A DNA stretch of 64,000 bases, from NCBI GenBank assembly GCA_933228675.1, contig OW121740.1:79962899-80026898 (forward strand), given 5' to 3'. This document shows, piece by piece, positions 1-11,632 of this stretch (the stretch's first letter is position 1; every line of letters begins with the position of its first letter). A model generated the notes under the pieces. That model searched no databases. It saw nothing but the letters and a program-made list of their open reading frames with translations, and had not been told where the DNA came from. Made by a program: the position numbers and the translations under genes. The stretch is from Stomorhina lunata. Lineage: Eukaryota > Arthropoda > Insecta > Diptera > Rhiniidae.

Positions 1-1190
1 TTTATAATTTTTTCATTATTCGTCTTAGACACCATAACAATTATTACCGATCGACTCAGAATCGCCAGAAGAGTCGATTTAGCCATGTCCGTCTGTCTGT
101 CTATCTGTTGAAATCAAGTTTTCGGAGCACCTAGTGGGTGTACACAAACAAATTATACACCAGATTTTATGAAATTTCATCAGATTTTAGGAAATTATGC
201 AGCACGCTATTAAATTTTATTAAAATCGGTCCATAAACACCCGAAATACTGCCAAAATACTAAGCTTCGATGGCAAATCTTAATATATATTTTTTTAAAA
301 TACAGTTAAAAAAAATAAATTCTCATCGAATTTTGAATTTTGGCGACATCTCTGGTGTTTATAGACCGATTTTGAGAAAATAGCATGCTGCGTTTTCTGA
401 AAATCGGTTGGAGTATTTTCTAAAGTCTGATATATAATTCGATTTTTTTTTTTTTAAATACTAATTTAAAAAAAAATTTAAAATTTGCCAATTTGTGTTC
501 ATCGATATCTTAAGCTTTGGCGATATCCCAGTTATTGATCTACCGATTTTAATAAAAATCAATAGTGTGCTGAGCTGAATGATTTCCTAAAATTTGATAT
601 ACAGTTCAAAAAAATTTTTTTTAAACACATTTTTTGACGAATTTAATTTTTTTTAACTGCAGTTTTTTTGGCAATATCTTAGTTATTGGTCTACCTATTT
701 TGATGAAATTCCTAAAATGCAGTTTAAAATTTTTTTTTTTAATATACACAGTCTTTTTTACATTTTTTTTTAAATTTGGTAATTTGCGGGACATCAAATT
801 TGGAGTTTTGACAATAGCTCAGATTGTAATGTACCTATTTTTCGATATATACCGTTTTGCTTTGGAGGATTTTCTTAGATCTGATATAAACTTTTCTAAT
901 AAGTATGGACCCGATATCCACATTCTATATCTAATATCGTTTTGCTTTGGGGATTTCCTTAGATCTGATATAAAATTCATGTCGGTATACAATTTGCAAA
1001 TTGAGGAGTTTAAAACTAATTATACAAATTAAAAAAATATAAAATACGAGAAAATATAAAAATTGAATTCGGCATTGAAATTCGAGTTTTGGCTATAACT
1101 CAGGCGTTGGTAGAGCTATATGTTGAAATTTAATCGTAGAACACTATTAACATCTAATATACATACATATAACTTAGGTCGGTATGCAAT
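1..1190 (-). repeat. Family 1 hairpin-ended dispersed repeat, truncated copy
   Basis: Reverse-orientation copy of the repeat that dominates the window. It has the GAGTCGAT-type block near 50..85, a GTCTGTCTGTC run at about 91..107, and repeated phrases such as ACCGATTTT and AAAATCGGT. It continues into the TAACTTAGGTCGGTATGC segment at 1171..1188, which also occurs near 9950 (opposite strand) and 53755. The copy stops abruptly at the BEL LTR remnant. No coding frame is convincing; the 132-aa frame at 634..1032 is AT-rich and falls inside the repeat. Confidence 0.75.
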
Positions 1191-1255
1191 CAAACCAAAT
1201 AAAACGAAAAGAGTACTATCGATCAACCCCCGAACACCGAAGGCACGTTTTGAAT
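1191..1255 (+). repeat. 5' LTR remnant of the BEL element
   Basis: This stretch, containing AATAAAACGAAAAGAGTACT and a run of five Cs, reappears at about 5706..5774 with only a few substitutions. The left side is cut off against family 1 repeat DNA, so only the 3' part of the LTR is left. The two copies diverge directly after the GTTTTGAAT that closes the match. Confidence 0.75.
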
Positions 1256-1494
1256 GCAAAACCCCAAAATTAATATTAATCATAGCCAATTATCACGATT
1301 TGACATGTCCCCCATTGCTATTTTTTGGAAATTTAAAATATTTTTTTGAATTTAAAGCCTAGAATTTTAGACCCAGTTTTAATTATATTTTTGAGTTTAT
1401 TTCCATTTTTTCACTTTTAACGATTTTATATTTTTTTTTAGAGACTTTCTTTTAAATTTTTAGTTACCAAATAGATATAAAAATACCTCATAAG

Positions 1495-2265
1495 ATGGCA
1501 TCAGTGAAATCCCTTTTTAAAAATTACAGTCGTTTAATCGATTTTGAAAGCTTTATTCGAGCTATGCCACAAAATGAACATTCTGTTCACTCTTTAATAA
1601 CTTATCGTCAAGAATTGACTCGTTTGTGGGAAATATTGCGTGATCGTTATAAGGATTAATTAAAAAGTATTGAAAAAGTATTGTTGTCAGCTGAACAGGT
1701 GAAATCCAAATATATGTCCGGATATACGGCATATTTTCAGTGTGTCTCATTTATCGAAAGTTCAATTGATAAGATCGTGGATAAAAATCAGGCTTCATCT
1801 AATACTCTTCCAATTCATCTTCCCCTTGTGATACCGAAACATTTGCTGGCGACTATTCGTCTTGGCCAACTTTTAGATATATGTTTTGGGCTTTATATAA
1901 GAATAATATTCATGTGAGTAATATTCAGAAGATGTATTATTTACTGCAAAAAACGGAAGGTGAAGCTCGTGATATAATTCGTACTTGTCCAATAACAAAC
2001 GAAGGTTTTGATATGGCATGGCAAAACCTTGCAGATCGCTATGAGAACAAGAGAGTTCTAGTTAACTTTCAACTTAAGACTCTCTTCAATCTTAATTTGG
2101 AAGAAAAGGAATTGGGTCTTTCTATTAAGAGTTTGCACCGGACAATAAACGATTGCATAACGAATTTGTTGCTTTTAGGTATTGAAACTCAAAATTGGGA
2201 CATTATTTTTGTTATTATTTGTTCAACCCGATTACCTGAAGTCACACTCGGACTTTGGGAATAAT
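1495..2265 (+). pseudogene. BEL/Pao gag, DUF1759-like region (broken)
   Basis: The ATG at 1495 opens a frame that stops at about 1657. Coding similarity resumes in two overlapping frames (1681..1917 and 1881..2264). Visible DUF1759-type hallmarks are a W-x-x-Y/F segment, then IQKMYYLLQKTEGEAR, a conserved DRYENKRVLVNFQLKTL block, and WDIIFVIICSTRLPE near the end. In the intact family this is the capsid-like part of gag. At least one stop and one frame change interrupt it, so no full product is possible. Confidence 0.8.
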
Positions 2266-2303
2266 CCCAAGGACCTAGCTCTGCGTTACCAAAATGGAGT
2301 GCT

Positions 2304-2675
2304 ATGAATGAGTTTCTTACCGCTAGATATCGTACATTAGAATCTGTTTCTGATATAATTGGTGCACATAACCCGGTGCATTTAAATACCCGAAATAACA
2401 ATCCTAAGAAAACTAATGATAACAGAAATTTTAAATGTTTTGATACAACAGTTACCACAAATATACCTCCAAGAAAATGCCTTTTGTGTACCGAAAATCA
2501 CCCGCTTCGTTTATGTTCAGTTTTCCTTACGATGTCAGTTATTGAGCGATTAGAAGTAGTTAAGAATCATAGGTGTTATACTAATTGTTTAGCCACTTCA
2601 CACGATTTTAGGAGATGTCATAGCTCAAATGTTTGTTTCGCTTGCAAGCAGAAACACCATTTTTTACTTCATTGA
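2304..2675 (+). pseudogene. BEL/Pao gag, cysteine/histidine zinc-knuckle region (broken)
   Basis: The frame carries two cysteine/histidine clusters: CLLCTENHPLRLC about half way along, and CHSSNVCFACKQKHHFLLH at the end. Between them is a helical-looking stretch with IERLEVVKNHRC. This order (CxxC...H...C followed by a second knuckle) is the usual nucleic-acid-binding end of BEL/Pao gag. A TGA at the end of the second cluster cuts the frame before the protease. Confidence 0.8.
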
Positions 2676-2849
2676 TCTCAGTCTTCGTTTCAGAGTCGGA
2701 ATACTTTGAATGTAACCCCAGGCAATTTCAAAAACTCTCAACGTCATAATAACATCCCTTCAAGTACCTCTTCAGGAAGAATCGGTGAAAGCCCATCAAC
2801 ATCAGCTGCCACTCGTTCCCTTTAAAATTTCGCTACCCATATACAGTCC

Positions 2850-3320
2850 ACTCCTAATTCCACTGTTTTGTTGGGAACTACGCTAGTCGTTGTTTTATCT
2901 AATAGTAGGAGTTCTGCTAGAGCTTTAATTGATCCTATTTCACAAGCCACTTTTATTTCGAAATATCTGCAGCGGAAATTGGCTCTTCCAATATTCTCTG
3001 CCCCCGCTTCTAAAATTACAAATCTTAATGATACTATATCAGGTTATTGAATTAAAGTTTGTTTTTCAACTCTTTTATTTCCAATATATCCAAATTTTAA
3101 ATTTAAAATTAAAGTTTATGTTGTCGAATTTCAGAGAATTTCGATGTCGAATTTCAGAGATTTTAACATTCCCAATTTTTCAGTAGCAAATTTGAAATGC
3201 TACCATATGGATTTGCTATTAGGCGGAGATGTATATAATATGCTCACTGACGTTCAAAAACATCCTAATAGACAACTTATTGCGCAAAAATCAGTTTTCG
3301 GCTGGAACCCCTTATAGGAA
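2850..3320 (+). pseudogene. BEL/Pao aspartic protease, DUF1758-like (broken)
   Basis: One frame reads ...RALIDPISQATFISKYLQ, which matches the active-site block of DUF1758 retropepsins, where the D of ALID is catalytic; the usual following glycine is replaced by isoleucine. After a frame change near 3050, the family's second landmark appears at about 3205..3315: MDLLLGGDVYNML, then AQKSVFGWNPL, then a stop. The protein would release gag and pol products in an intact element. The lost glycine and the stops say it is dead. Confidence 0.8.
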
Positions 3321-3417
3321 CAGTAAGGCACGATATGTAGTTTAGTTTTAAATTACCTAACAACCACTATTATATGTCCAATCTTGCTGTTTTGAAGCTT
3401 AATAGCATAACAACTTA

Positions 3418-4532
3418 CCCTTTTTATACCCAACATCAAAAAGAATGGGGGGGTATATTGGGATTGTCATTCCGTTTGTAATTTCCTTAATATTGGCTCA
3501 AAAACCAAAAGCGATATATATTCTGAATCCTTATAAAATCCTAAGACGATCGGGCGATGTCCGTCTGTCTGTCTGTTGAAATCACGATAACGCCTAAACG
3601 AAAGTAGCTAGCTAACTGAAACTTAGTAAAAACATTCATTTCTGAAAAAATTTTGGTATTGAAATTGAACAAAATCGGTTAACAAACTATAACAGCTATG
3701 ATGATACAATTTGGTGCATAGAACTAGAGAGACAAAATTTTAGAAAAGTATTTTTGATATGTTATAGAAGTTGTGTACTGAAAATGGGTGAAATCGGTTC
3801 ACATTTAGTTAGATCTCATATATAACCCCGCTCCGGGAAGCACATTAATGCTGATAAATTGAATACAATTGTAATAGCTATGACGTCTAATTTTAGAATA
3901 GAGAAGTTTTATGCAACTATTGGTCAGTATATCAAATTTTATAGGAATCGGTCCATATTTGACTATAGCTTTCATATATAAAACACTCCGGAAACCAAAA
4001 AAAAAAAATGTAACAGTTCGGTCAACATTTGCCTATAATTCTTATATAAATATAAATATATAACATCCCCTTTTTATATCTACAACCAAAAAGAATCGGA
4101 GGTATAAGCAGCATATTAAGATTGCACCAATGTCCGAACTTTATATACGATAGATGCATAAGGAACTCTTAACAAAATATATGGACCTGTCGTATTGCTA
4201 CATGTTTATCCATATTAAGTATTAAGCTCAACGAAAAGTATTTAACAACTTATTGATGTAAAACCATACCCGGTTACGATAACGAATTTTGTAAAGTAAA
4301 TACTAGGGAAACTACTTACATACTTTTAAATGTTGAACTATAAAGTTACTGCAACCGAAGTTATTCCAAATATTTTACCAACAATACCAATTAGCGTAAC
4401 AACTTTTTTCCAATTTGGTCCACATTTTGAATTTGCTGCACCCTTATAGGTATATGAGGTATGTTTCTAAATTTAACTTGATGGTGGGTATATAAGATTC
4501 GGCACAGCCGAATATAACACTCTTACTTGTTC
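3418..4532 (-). repeat. Hairpin-ended repeat, second type (family 4), inserted in the BEL element
   Basis: It runs from TTTTTATACCCAACATC to GATTCGGCACAGCCGAATAT and ends ...CTCTTACTTGTT. The right end is the reverse complement of the family 1 left end, including its GGC/GCC mini-hairpin, but the interior differs. It contains GTCCGTCTGTCTGTCTG and a block (about 3790..3980) that recurs at 28330..28530. The pol sequence resumes immediately to the right, so this inserted after the retroelement. Confidence 0.75.
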
Positions 4533-5240
4533 TTAATTCTATCTTTCATGCTATTCCGATTTTACAGCGAGATTTGCAGGATTTTCAAATTGAAAGAAAA
4601 TGGTGAGAGTCCGATTCCGATTTTTTTAACTTGTCAGATGCCAGTAACGCTAAGAAGTTTGGTTTACGTTGGAATGCGAGCCTTGAAGCATTTTACTTCA
4701 AGACAGTTCTAGCGCCTTATTATTCCATTGATACGTTCTGTCTTGTCTCAAATAGCTAAGGTATTTGACACCGTAGGGCGGTTGGCGCCCAAAAATAATT
4801 GTTATACAAAAAATTTGGAAGAACAGAAAGGATAAATGTTTGAAACCCATAACGTTAAATAGATAGCGCATTCGTCGATGATCACCCATTCATCGGAAAG
4901 ATTAACATCCCCTGAATACAAGTGCAACTTTATACTTTTTGTAATGCTCTGAAAAAGCATATGCCGCCGCTATATATCTTAGAGTCCGAACCCCGGACAA
5001 TATTGAAACTGACAATTGGAATCACATGAACTCTCACAAGAACCCATCTGATGTAGCTAATCGTGATGTATCAGCAAAGCGACTTGCTATTTCCGATATT
5101 TAGCCCATATTGTTTTATACTCCCACATCCTAAATGGCCTAAGTCCATTTTAAATTATTTAATTTATTTTGAAACTGCTAATCCTATTTTGAGAAAAGAA
5201 TATTTTAGTTAACTCCAAAAATATGACAAGTGGAAGTTCC
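4533..5240 (+). pseudogene. BEL/Pao pol remnant (end of RT, RNase H region, pre-integrase)
   Basis: Fragments in changing frames can be read in BEL order: FGLRWNASLEAFYFK, then SQIAKVFDTVGRLAP (about 4740..4790), which corresponds to the conserved serine-to-proline block after the RT domain. Next come FCNALKKHMPPLYIL, the counterpart of the RNase H 'DAS..AYAA..Y' block with the aspartate lost, and WNHMNSHKNPSDVANRD (about 5020..5080), the tryptophan-to-asparagine-proline block just before integrase. Integrase itself is not recognisable beyond LPHPKWPKS. The region is thoroughly decayed. Confidence 0.75.
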
Positions 5241-5613
5241 TATAAAGGGATTTCGGTTCGAGCGAACGCTCGGCCGAATCGTTTGGATTCATCTTGACTC
5301 TCATTCTATAGTATGAGCGGCCGATGTTCAAACTGCTAATAGCATTTTAACTCGGTCTTTGGTTAAGCTCGTACTGCTTATATAGGGACTATAAACTAAT
5401 TTGTATCTTTTTCGTTTTTTGCTGTTACTTTTTATGCTTATGATCGCCTAGAGGAGTAATACTCTTTGCTGCACAACTACCCCAATAACAAATACAACAG
5501 CAACAAAATTCCCAAAAGGGGCGCAACCCACAACCAAGCCCGCAACACCAACACCAGCAGACAATCCACATTTCTACTTTGGTCATATAGTTTCTACTTG
5601 TTGCAATCCTGCA

Positions 5614-5774
5614 AGGGGGAGGGATGTTTACGCTGGATACCCGATTTTCAAGTCCCTTTAAATACAAACCTAGATTTAAGTTAAAATGTAATGTTAAATG
5701 AATTGTAAAACCAAATAAAACGAAAAGAGTACTACCGATCAACCCCCGAAAACCGAAGGTACGTTTTGAATACA
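5614..5774 (+). repeat. Polypurine tract and 3' LTR remnant of the BEL element
   Basis: A purine run AAGGGGGAGGGA (5613..5624) is followed directly by TGTTTACG, which fits a plus-strand priming tract abutting an LTR that starts with TG. The part from about 5706 matches the 5' remnant at 1191..1255. The right edge is uncertain because the two copies diverge at the closing GAAT. Confidence 0.65.
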
Positions 5775-7549
5775 TATATACAAATAAATATTATTTGAAA
5801 ATTGACGCGCTTGTTTTTATAACTTCTTCTGATTCAAATATTTATTGAATTTTTCCCATCACCCCTAACAATTGTGATAGCACTTTTTTCTGAAAATTCT
5901 GAAAAGTCGCATATATATAAAAATTTAACAGAAACTATTATTGCACATATTGATACAACAATACCTTAAAGATATTATTGCAGTAAAACTTACCTAATTC
6001 TGTATATTCTGTATATAAGAAAATATTTAGGTATTTTAAAATATTTTTATATTTATTAAGTGCCCGAGATATAGTCAAAACACCAACATCAAGATACACA
6101 AATAAAATTTTTGTGCCCAACCTTAAAATAAACATGATATACAAGTTAAGCACATCAAAATGTACATAAGCTTTCCACGGCTTACACTGAAAACAACTTT
6201 CACACATTGCCTTAATATCATTCTAAACCTGCGATCGGCAAAAGCTAGACCGAGGGCATTATCTTGTCTCTTTAAAATAAATTGTAAATGGACGAAATGT
6301 AGCAAAAACTGAAAATACTCTCAATTTTCCCCATACAAATGGGCTCAAAAACGTTGGGCCCGTTGCGCGGGCTCGTATCCTAAAAATAAATCAATAATAT
6401 TTTGCACACTTCATTGACATAATTTGGCCATATAATTTCACTATTAGAAGTCGATCAGAGACAAAAACGACCCACCCTATTATATATATCATTGTGAACA
6501 TCTTTAAAATTTTTTTTTAAATTAAATTTCTTATTTTTTTTTTAACGTCCTATTACAAATAAGGTGTTGCATGTCATCAAAAGCATTTCGTAGCACAAAA
6601 TACTTTTCGGGTGACTTCATTAATATTATCCAATAATTTCGCTATACTAATTTCGTGTTTACTAACTGCTGTCTCGATGACGATTAAATATATTTACTTA
6701 AAATAGTTCGACCTTAACTTAAATTAGAATGCGGCTTTAACTTTTAGTCCAAATTTAAAAATTAAGCATAATTTTAGACATGGTTAAACACACTTGCGCA
6801 TCATTTTTATAAAATATGTATGTAGGGATAATAAAATCTGTTATTTTTCTTAAATTTTACTACATTTTATATCATTTTGCTTTCCATTGTTTGTTTCTAA
6901 AAAATTTTAGTAATATTAGTTTCCCCTTATTATGAATCAATCCCAAATAAGATACACAATTTCTGCAAGTGTATTTAGTCTCTTCCGATCAACATGCTGA
7001 TTTTCTATTTTCCATTTGAAACAAAATCCTAAACTGCCAAAAAATAATGCTAAAATTTTAATTGTATTATTTTTTGTTACTTTGGTTAATATATCTTTAT
7101 AAGTGGTTTATTTTTCATAAACGCTTAGTCCCGTTTCACACGAATCAGGTTTACTTGATCAGTTTTTCTTTAAATTTCTTTTGAACCTGCATTCAGGTTC
7201 ACACACAAACATTTTCTTTATCAGTTTTCATTTTATTTTCCTAAAATTTCATACAAATTTTTAAAATTTTCGTAGACTTAATAGTACGGTCAGGTTTGCT
7301 CAATTTTAACTCTGTCAGTTTTTTCTCATACAAATTCAAAACTTGATAAGCCAAACCTGACTAATGTAAAAGTAGACTTATTCCATTTTATTGAAACAAT
7401 CTGATTAAAAAGTAACAGAATAATTATTAAAATATTCATTTCATATTTATATACATTTATTTATGTACGAAATTTTGCCATTTGATACCAGTTATTACAG
7501 AAATTGCGAATGCAACAAATAAACTCAAAATTATCTTCAGAGCATTTAA
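5775..7549. other. AT-rich DNA without a recognisable gene
   Basis: No supported gene. Two short overlapping minus frames (about 5938..6305) include ALGLAFADRRFRMILRQCVK, which I cannot assign; it could be a lone exon or chance. About 7125..7375 has the look of a short dispersed element: CCGTTTCACACGAATCAGG on the left, and several CAGGTTT / AAACCTGA inverted phrases to the right. Confidence 0.4.
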
Positions 7550-7960
7550 GAGATTGTCATCTCATTTAGTGACTTTTAACAAAATAGTTTGTATGGTAGC
7601 TATATACAAATATGGACCAAATCCACCGAAATTTGGTAAAGTGATTTCTGTGTGACTTCAGGAAGTAAAACCTAAACAATTGACCGAATTTGATGAATTT
7701 CAATAGCCATGGTCCCATGACCAAAAGATTTTTTTGTGTCAAATTATCTTTAGATATGCTACCTGTACTTTGATTATAAGGTTTGCATTGGTGTTCAGCC
7801 AGCCTTCAGACATCTTTAAATCGACTCAGGAAGTGATTCTAGACCTTTTGGATCTAACACTTATATTTCTATACGTTAGATATGTACAAAAATAAGGATG
7901 TCTGTGGGGACCTTTATAATGTACTCTTCTGCAGTTGTAGCAAGTTAAATTTTTTTCTGA
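7550..7960 (+). repeat. Family 3 dispersed repeat, diverged copy
   Basis: It shares, in the same order, TGAATTTCAATAGCCATGGT, a TGTACTTTGATTA phrase, a CAGCCAGCC run, AAATCGACTCAGGAAGTGAT and a short TTCTATACGTTA tail with the copies at 33700..34335 and 34727..35158. It is the most diverged of the three. Confidence 0.65.
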
Positions 7961-8235
7961 CACATAATCTATCTGATGCCATTTCCATTCACTTTAGTGC
8001 CGGGGTCACTTATTTAAATATTTAAGCAACAAAAAAATTGTGGTGGATTTTGAAATTAGGAATACTTATTTGAGTAAATAAATATTTTGAATAAAAAAAA
8101 AGGAATGCTAAAAAATGCTAAAAATATAATTGAAAAATGCTAAGAAAAATGCTAACTGCAAAATGGAAAATTTGCAGCTAAATTAAAAATAAAAATGCTA
8201 AATCTAGCCGCAAAAATGCCAAAATGGCCACACTG
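7945..8235. repeat. Short dispersed repeat rich in AATGCTAA phrases
   Basis: TTTTTTTCTGACACATAA, then ATTTCCATTCACTT, and a tail of repeated AAATGCTAA phrases. The head and the start of the tail recur at about 11100..11235. The right edge abuts the hAT element's target site, close to GCCACACTGG, a common hAT-like terminus. Confidence 0.5.
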
Positions 8236-8249
8236 GTTATCATACAAAT

Positions 8250-9266
8250 TAGGGTTTGTAGTTCGGTTTTAACTGAAACCTCGTTTTTTTATGCCTCAAA
8301 ACCGAAACCGAAAACTGTAGAAAAAACCGCGGTTTTAATTTATTTTTCATAATTTTTTGTTGGTATTATTCAGAAATATCATTAGCTTATCATAAATTTG
8401 CACGTAATTTGTCTATTTAATGAAGCAGAAGAATGAAACAAGCAAAATGTGTTTATAATGGACGAATGGACAGGTGAAAGGGGAAGACGGTATATGAACG
8501 TAAATATTCACGATTCTCATGGTTAATTTTATAATCTGGGCCGTATTTTAGGAACGTGTAATTTCAAGCAAACTCAAGAAACCATTAGACAAAGGCTAAT
8601 GGAGTTTAATATTTCATTTGATACAAACATCGTAGCATGTACTATAGAAGGAGCAGCAGCCAATATCAAATTTATATCTGAAAATTAATTTTGAAGACGG
8701 CGACGATGAAACTTTGACTCATTTAAAACCGATTGCCTATATACATTTGGCTGTAAGAAAAATTGTTCGGTATTTCAAAAATTCGTCAGTTCGTTATAGA
8801 ATTTTACAAACAAGCGTTAAAAAGCATCATAATCGTGAATTAAGTTTACTCTTAGATTTCTGCTTCTAAAACAAAGTATTTATGAGATTTTAGAAATTAG
8901 AATTTGCTTCATTCTATCGAGTTTGAAACTGTAAATTCTTTAAAATCGTTACTATTTGTAAAAATTACTATAGAAGCAATTTGTCGCTCGATTATTCACG
9001 CTCCAAAAGAAACAAGACTTATTTTAGAAATCCCTCATATTTAAAAAAACCTGAATTATTTTCCTGAATTTTAGTATTAAATTATAATTGAGCTTTAATA
9101 AATATACCTTATACTTGGTTTTGACAAAATAATCAAAATTTTACTACAAATTTAAATCAAAATAGTTTTATTTAAAAAACCGAAAACAGAACCGAAACCG
9201 GCCGGTTTTGGGTGTTTTAAAACCGAAACCGCGGTTTCTCATTTTCACGGTTTTTTGCAAACCCTA
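8250..9266 (+). mobile_element. hAT element with perfect 8-bp target duplication
   Basis: Terminal inverted repeats begin TAGGGTTTG (8250) and end CAAACCCTA (9266). They continue as imperfect repeats rich in AAACCGAAACCG. The flanking octamer ATACAAAT is duplicated exactly at 8242..8249 and 9267..9274. An 8-bp duplication with short TIRs is the hAT signature, and internal hAT transposase remnants agree. At 1017 bp with broken coding sequence it is a deletion derivative. The intact octamer suggests it is not very old. Confidence 0.88.
8459..8870 (+). pseudogene. hAT transposase remnant
   Basis: Reads MDEWTGERGRRYMNVNIHD, a stop, then LGRILGTCNFKQTQETIRQR and ...IVACTIEGAAANIKF. This matches the order expected in hAT transposases: D-E-W-T block, the histidine-ending strand, the helix before the second strand, and the block that normally contains the second catalytic aspartate, here glutamate (T-I-E-G-A). 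Further right, LKPIAYIHLAVRKI resembles the conserved histidine/leucine stretch. Stops, frame changes and the substituted acidic residue make it inactive. Confidence 0.75.
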
Positions 9267-9375
9267 ATACAAATGAGTATTTTTCGTATTTTAGTTTGTT
9301 TTTTCTTCTTGGTTCGTGTTGTGTATATGAAAATGACGATTGGTGCTCGGCCCGTAGGGGCTAATTTGCCTATCA

Positions 9376-10600
9376 TGGGCTTAGATTGTTATAAAGTTAG
9401 ATAAATACTTCAGAAATAATATTTGGAAAGTATTCTTTCAATTTGGCAAGCCCTTTGTTCTTAGGGTATACTAAGACTCTTTAATTGATTGATATTGTAT
9501 ATAGATTTTGAAAGGATATTTTCAAAATTAATTTTTTCAATTTTATTAAGTTGTTTTTTGTGTTAATCACGGAAATCTTACCTATATTTTGATATGTTAA
9601 AAAAAATACATTTAAAAGTTAAACGCAAAAGTTCTATATTGTTCAAAATTTTGTATAGGAAAAGCACATGGTTAATCTTGAATGTCTGTGAATTTAGTAG
9701 GCAGAATTAGTACCAATATATGCAATTATATATAATTTATATATTAACCTATAGGTCCAGTTAAATTTTTATACATATGTATATGTATGGTTTTGAACGG
9801 ATACCATTGTAATGAGTTGTATTTTGCATAATTCATAAAAAGATTACCTACAATTTAATATAAATATACTTATTATATGTCGCAAAAAATGAGCAATCAC
9901 TATGTTCCGTCTACTGAAATCAGGTTTGTGTAGCTCCTGGATGGCATACCGACATAAGTTAAATATTGGATTATTATCAAATTTCAATATACATTTCTAT
10001 TAACACCTGAGATATAGCCAAAACTCGAAATTCGATGCCGAATTTAAATTTTATATTTCCTTTTAAATTATATTTTTTTAATTTGTAAAAAATTCTTCAA
10101 TTTGTTTAAAATTCCTCAATTTTCGGATAGTATACTGACATGAATAATATATCAGATCTTAGGAAATCCACTAAAGCAAACTGATACTAAATATCATCAA
10201 AATCGGTATATAACAATCTGAGATATAGCCAAAATCCAAATTCGATGTCCCGCAAATTGTCGAATTTAAAATATTTTTTTGTAAAAAAAATAATTTTTTT
10301 TTAGAAAGTTTTCTGAATTGTATATCAAATTTTAGGAAATCATTCAACGCAGAGCACTGTTGAATTTCATCGTAATCGGTATATCAACAACTCAGATATC
10401 GTCAAAGCAAAATATATCGATGTACGCAAATTGGCAATTTTTAAAATTTTATTTAAAAAAACAGCATTTCTAAATCGACTCTCCTGGCGATTGTGAGTCG
10501 ATCGGTATAATTTTTATGGAAGACGAATAATGAAAAAATAACAAACTAAATGACAAACTTATAATACCCTTTCACCTATTGGTGAAGGGTATAAAAATGG
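9376..10600 (+). repeat. Family 1 repeat, 5'-truncated copy
   Basis: It ends with the full family 1 tail, ATACCCTTTCACC, a TATT loop, then GGTGAAGGGTAT (10564..10592). Preceding blocks match, in reverse complement, the copy at 52164..55539. Around 9860..9880 it preserves the uninterrupted form of the site that carries the 996-bp foldback element at 53898, so it serves as the empty-site reference. Confidence 0.8.
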
Positions 10601-11632
10601 AGTAGAAAACTTGTTCTTTTTAAAAGGAGCTCCACAAACTTGATTTCGACAGAAAAACAGGCAGACAGTCAGACGGACATGGCTGAAGGGCATAAAAATG
10701 GAGTAGAAAACTTGTTCTTTTTAAAATGTTTGAACTACAAATAGAGATTTGTACTGCGATAAAATTGGAGAAAAATACAAATACAAGTATTTTTTATTGG
10801 TCAATGCGGATTTTGATAAATAATAACGGTCTTATGTAAATAAAAAACCTTAAATATTGCTTAAAGAACACGTTAGTTACCAAATACTTTAAGGCTAACA
10901 AACGATTATTAAAAAATAGTATGCAAAAACAGTTCTTTAACTAATAAATACGTCAAGTCAATTTTACATGTTAATGCTGGCAACATCATCATTCTCTCTA
11001 GTCTCTTTATAGTTAAAGATATAAAATAACGAATTAATTATTCATTGCTTCCTCCGGGTAGTCGAATTTCTAAATAATGTTCTTTTTAATATAAAATAAC
11101 ATTTTTTTTCTGACACATAAACAATGTGATGACAGATATTAATTTCCATTCACTTCATTTGAATAAATAAGTACTTTAAATAAAATAAAGAATGCTAAAT
11201 ATACCTATAATTTAAAAATGCAAAATTTACATTAAAAATACAGCTAGTATATAAAAGAGTATGTTTTCTTCAGGGTATTGAAAATGAAGAAGAGAGTCTG
11301 TGAAGGATATGGCTTCCAAACATATTAACTCATAAAGCAATTCGACTAGTTTATGAATCATGCTGTCATGGTGGATAATTCAAGACACTTTATAGAGTTT
11401 TTCATATATATTTCCGGCTAACCATGAGCTCTGATAGGTCGCTTTCCAAGTTTTTACAAAAGTTTCTCATTTGCGACACCGTGTTATTGATTTTATAATA
11501 CAAATTAATTTTATATCTTTGTGACTAAGATAATTTACATAAAAGTTAAATTGTTAAATAAAAATAATAATGATTAAATAATCACTAGCAATAATTTTTT
11601 AAGTCTTGCTATGAGCATATTAGTTTACTTAC
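10601..11632. other. Repeat scraps upstream of the nvd donor site
   Basis: Contains a partial local duplication of AATGGAGTAGAAAACTTGTT (10597.. and 10698..), a short repeat at 10743..10822 that recurs at 18047..18143 (opposite strand) and 34654..34716, and the head of the AATGCTAA repeat at 11100..11235. I see no further nvd exon, although 11250..11480 is not repeat-like and was not resolved. Confidence 0.4.

Larger units (their letters stand above)
1191..5774 (+). mobile_element. Decayed BEL/Pao LTR retrotransposon
   Basis: A family member recognisable from both ends and the middle. LTR remnants share about 64 bp (1191..1255 and about 5706..5774). Between them, in the expected order, lie gag (DUF1759-like), a zinc-knuckle region, a DUF1758-like aspartic protease, and late pol. 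Every frame is broken by stops and frameshifts, and most of the reverse transcriptase is missing between about 3340 and 4533. A second repeat (3418..4532) sits inside it, so the retroelement is the older of the two. It has no capacity to move. Confidence 0.85.

Noticed and set aside
5425..5775. 116-aa minus frame rich in cysteine and tryptophan (possible secreted peptide)
   Set aside because: It is antisense to the end of BEL pol and the 3' LTR; the cysteines come from the reverse complement of GCAACA repeats.
5938..6305. Overlapping minus frames including ADRRFRMILRQC, considered as the end of a seven-helix receptor or another host exon
   Set aside because: No supporting neighbouring motif, splice pattern or repeat match; too little to assign.
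11250..11480. Next nvd exon downstream of the donor at 11632
   Set aside because: A minus-strand reading gives a tryptophan-containing stretch, but there is no acceptor and stops follow; not supportable.
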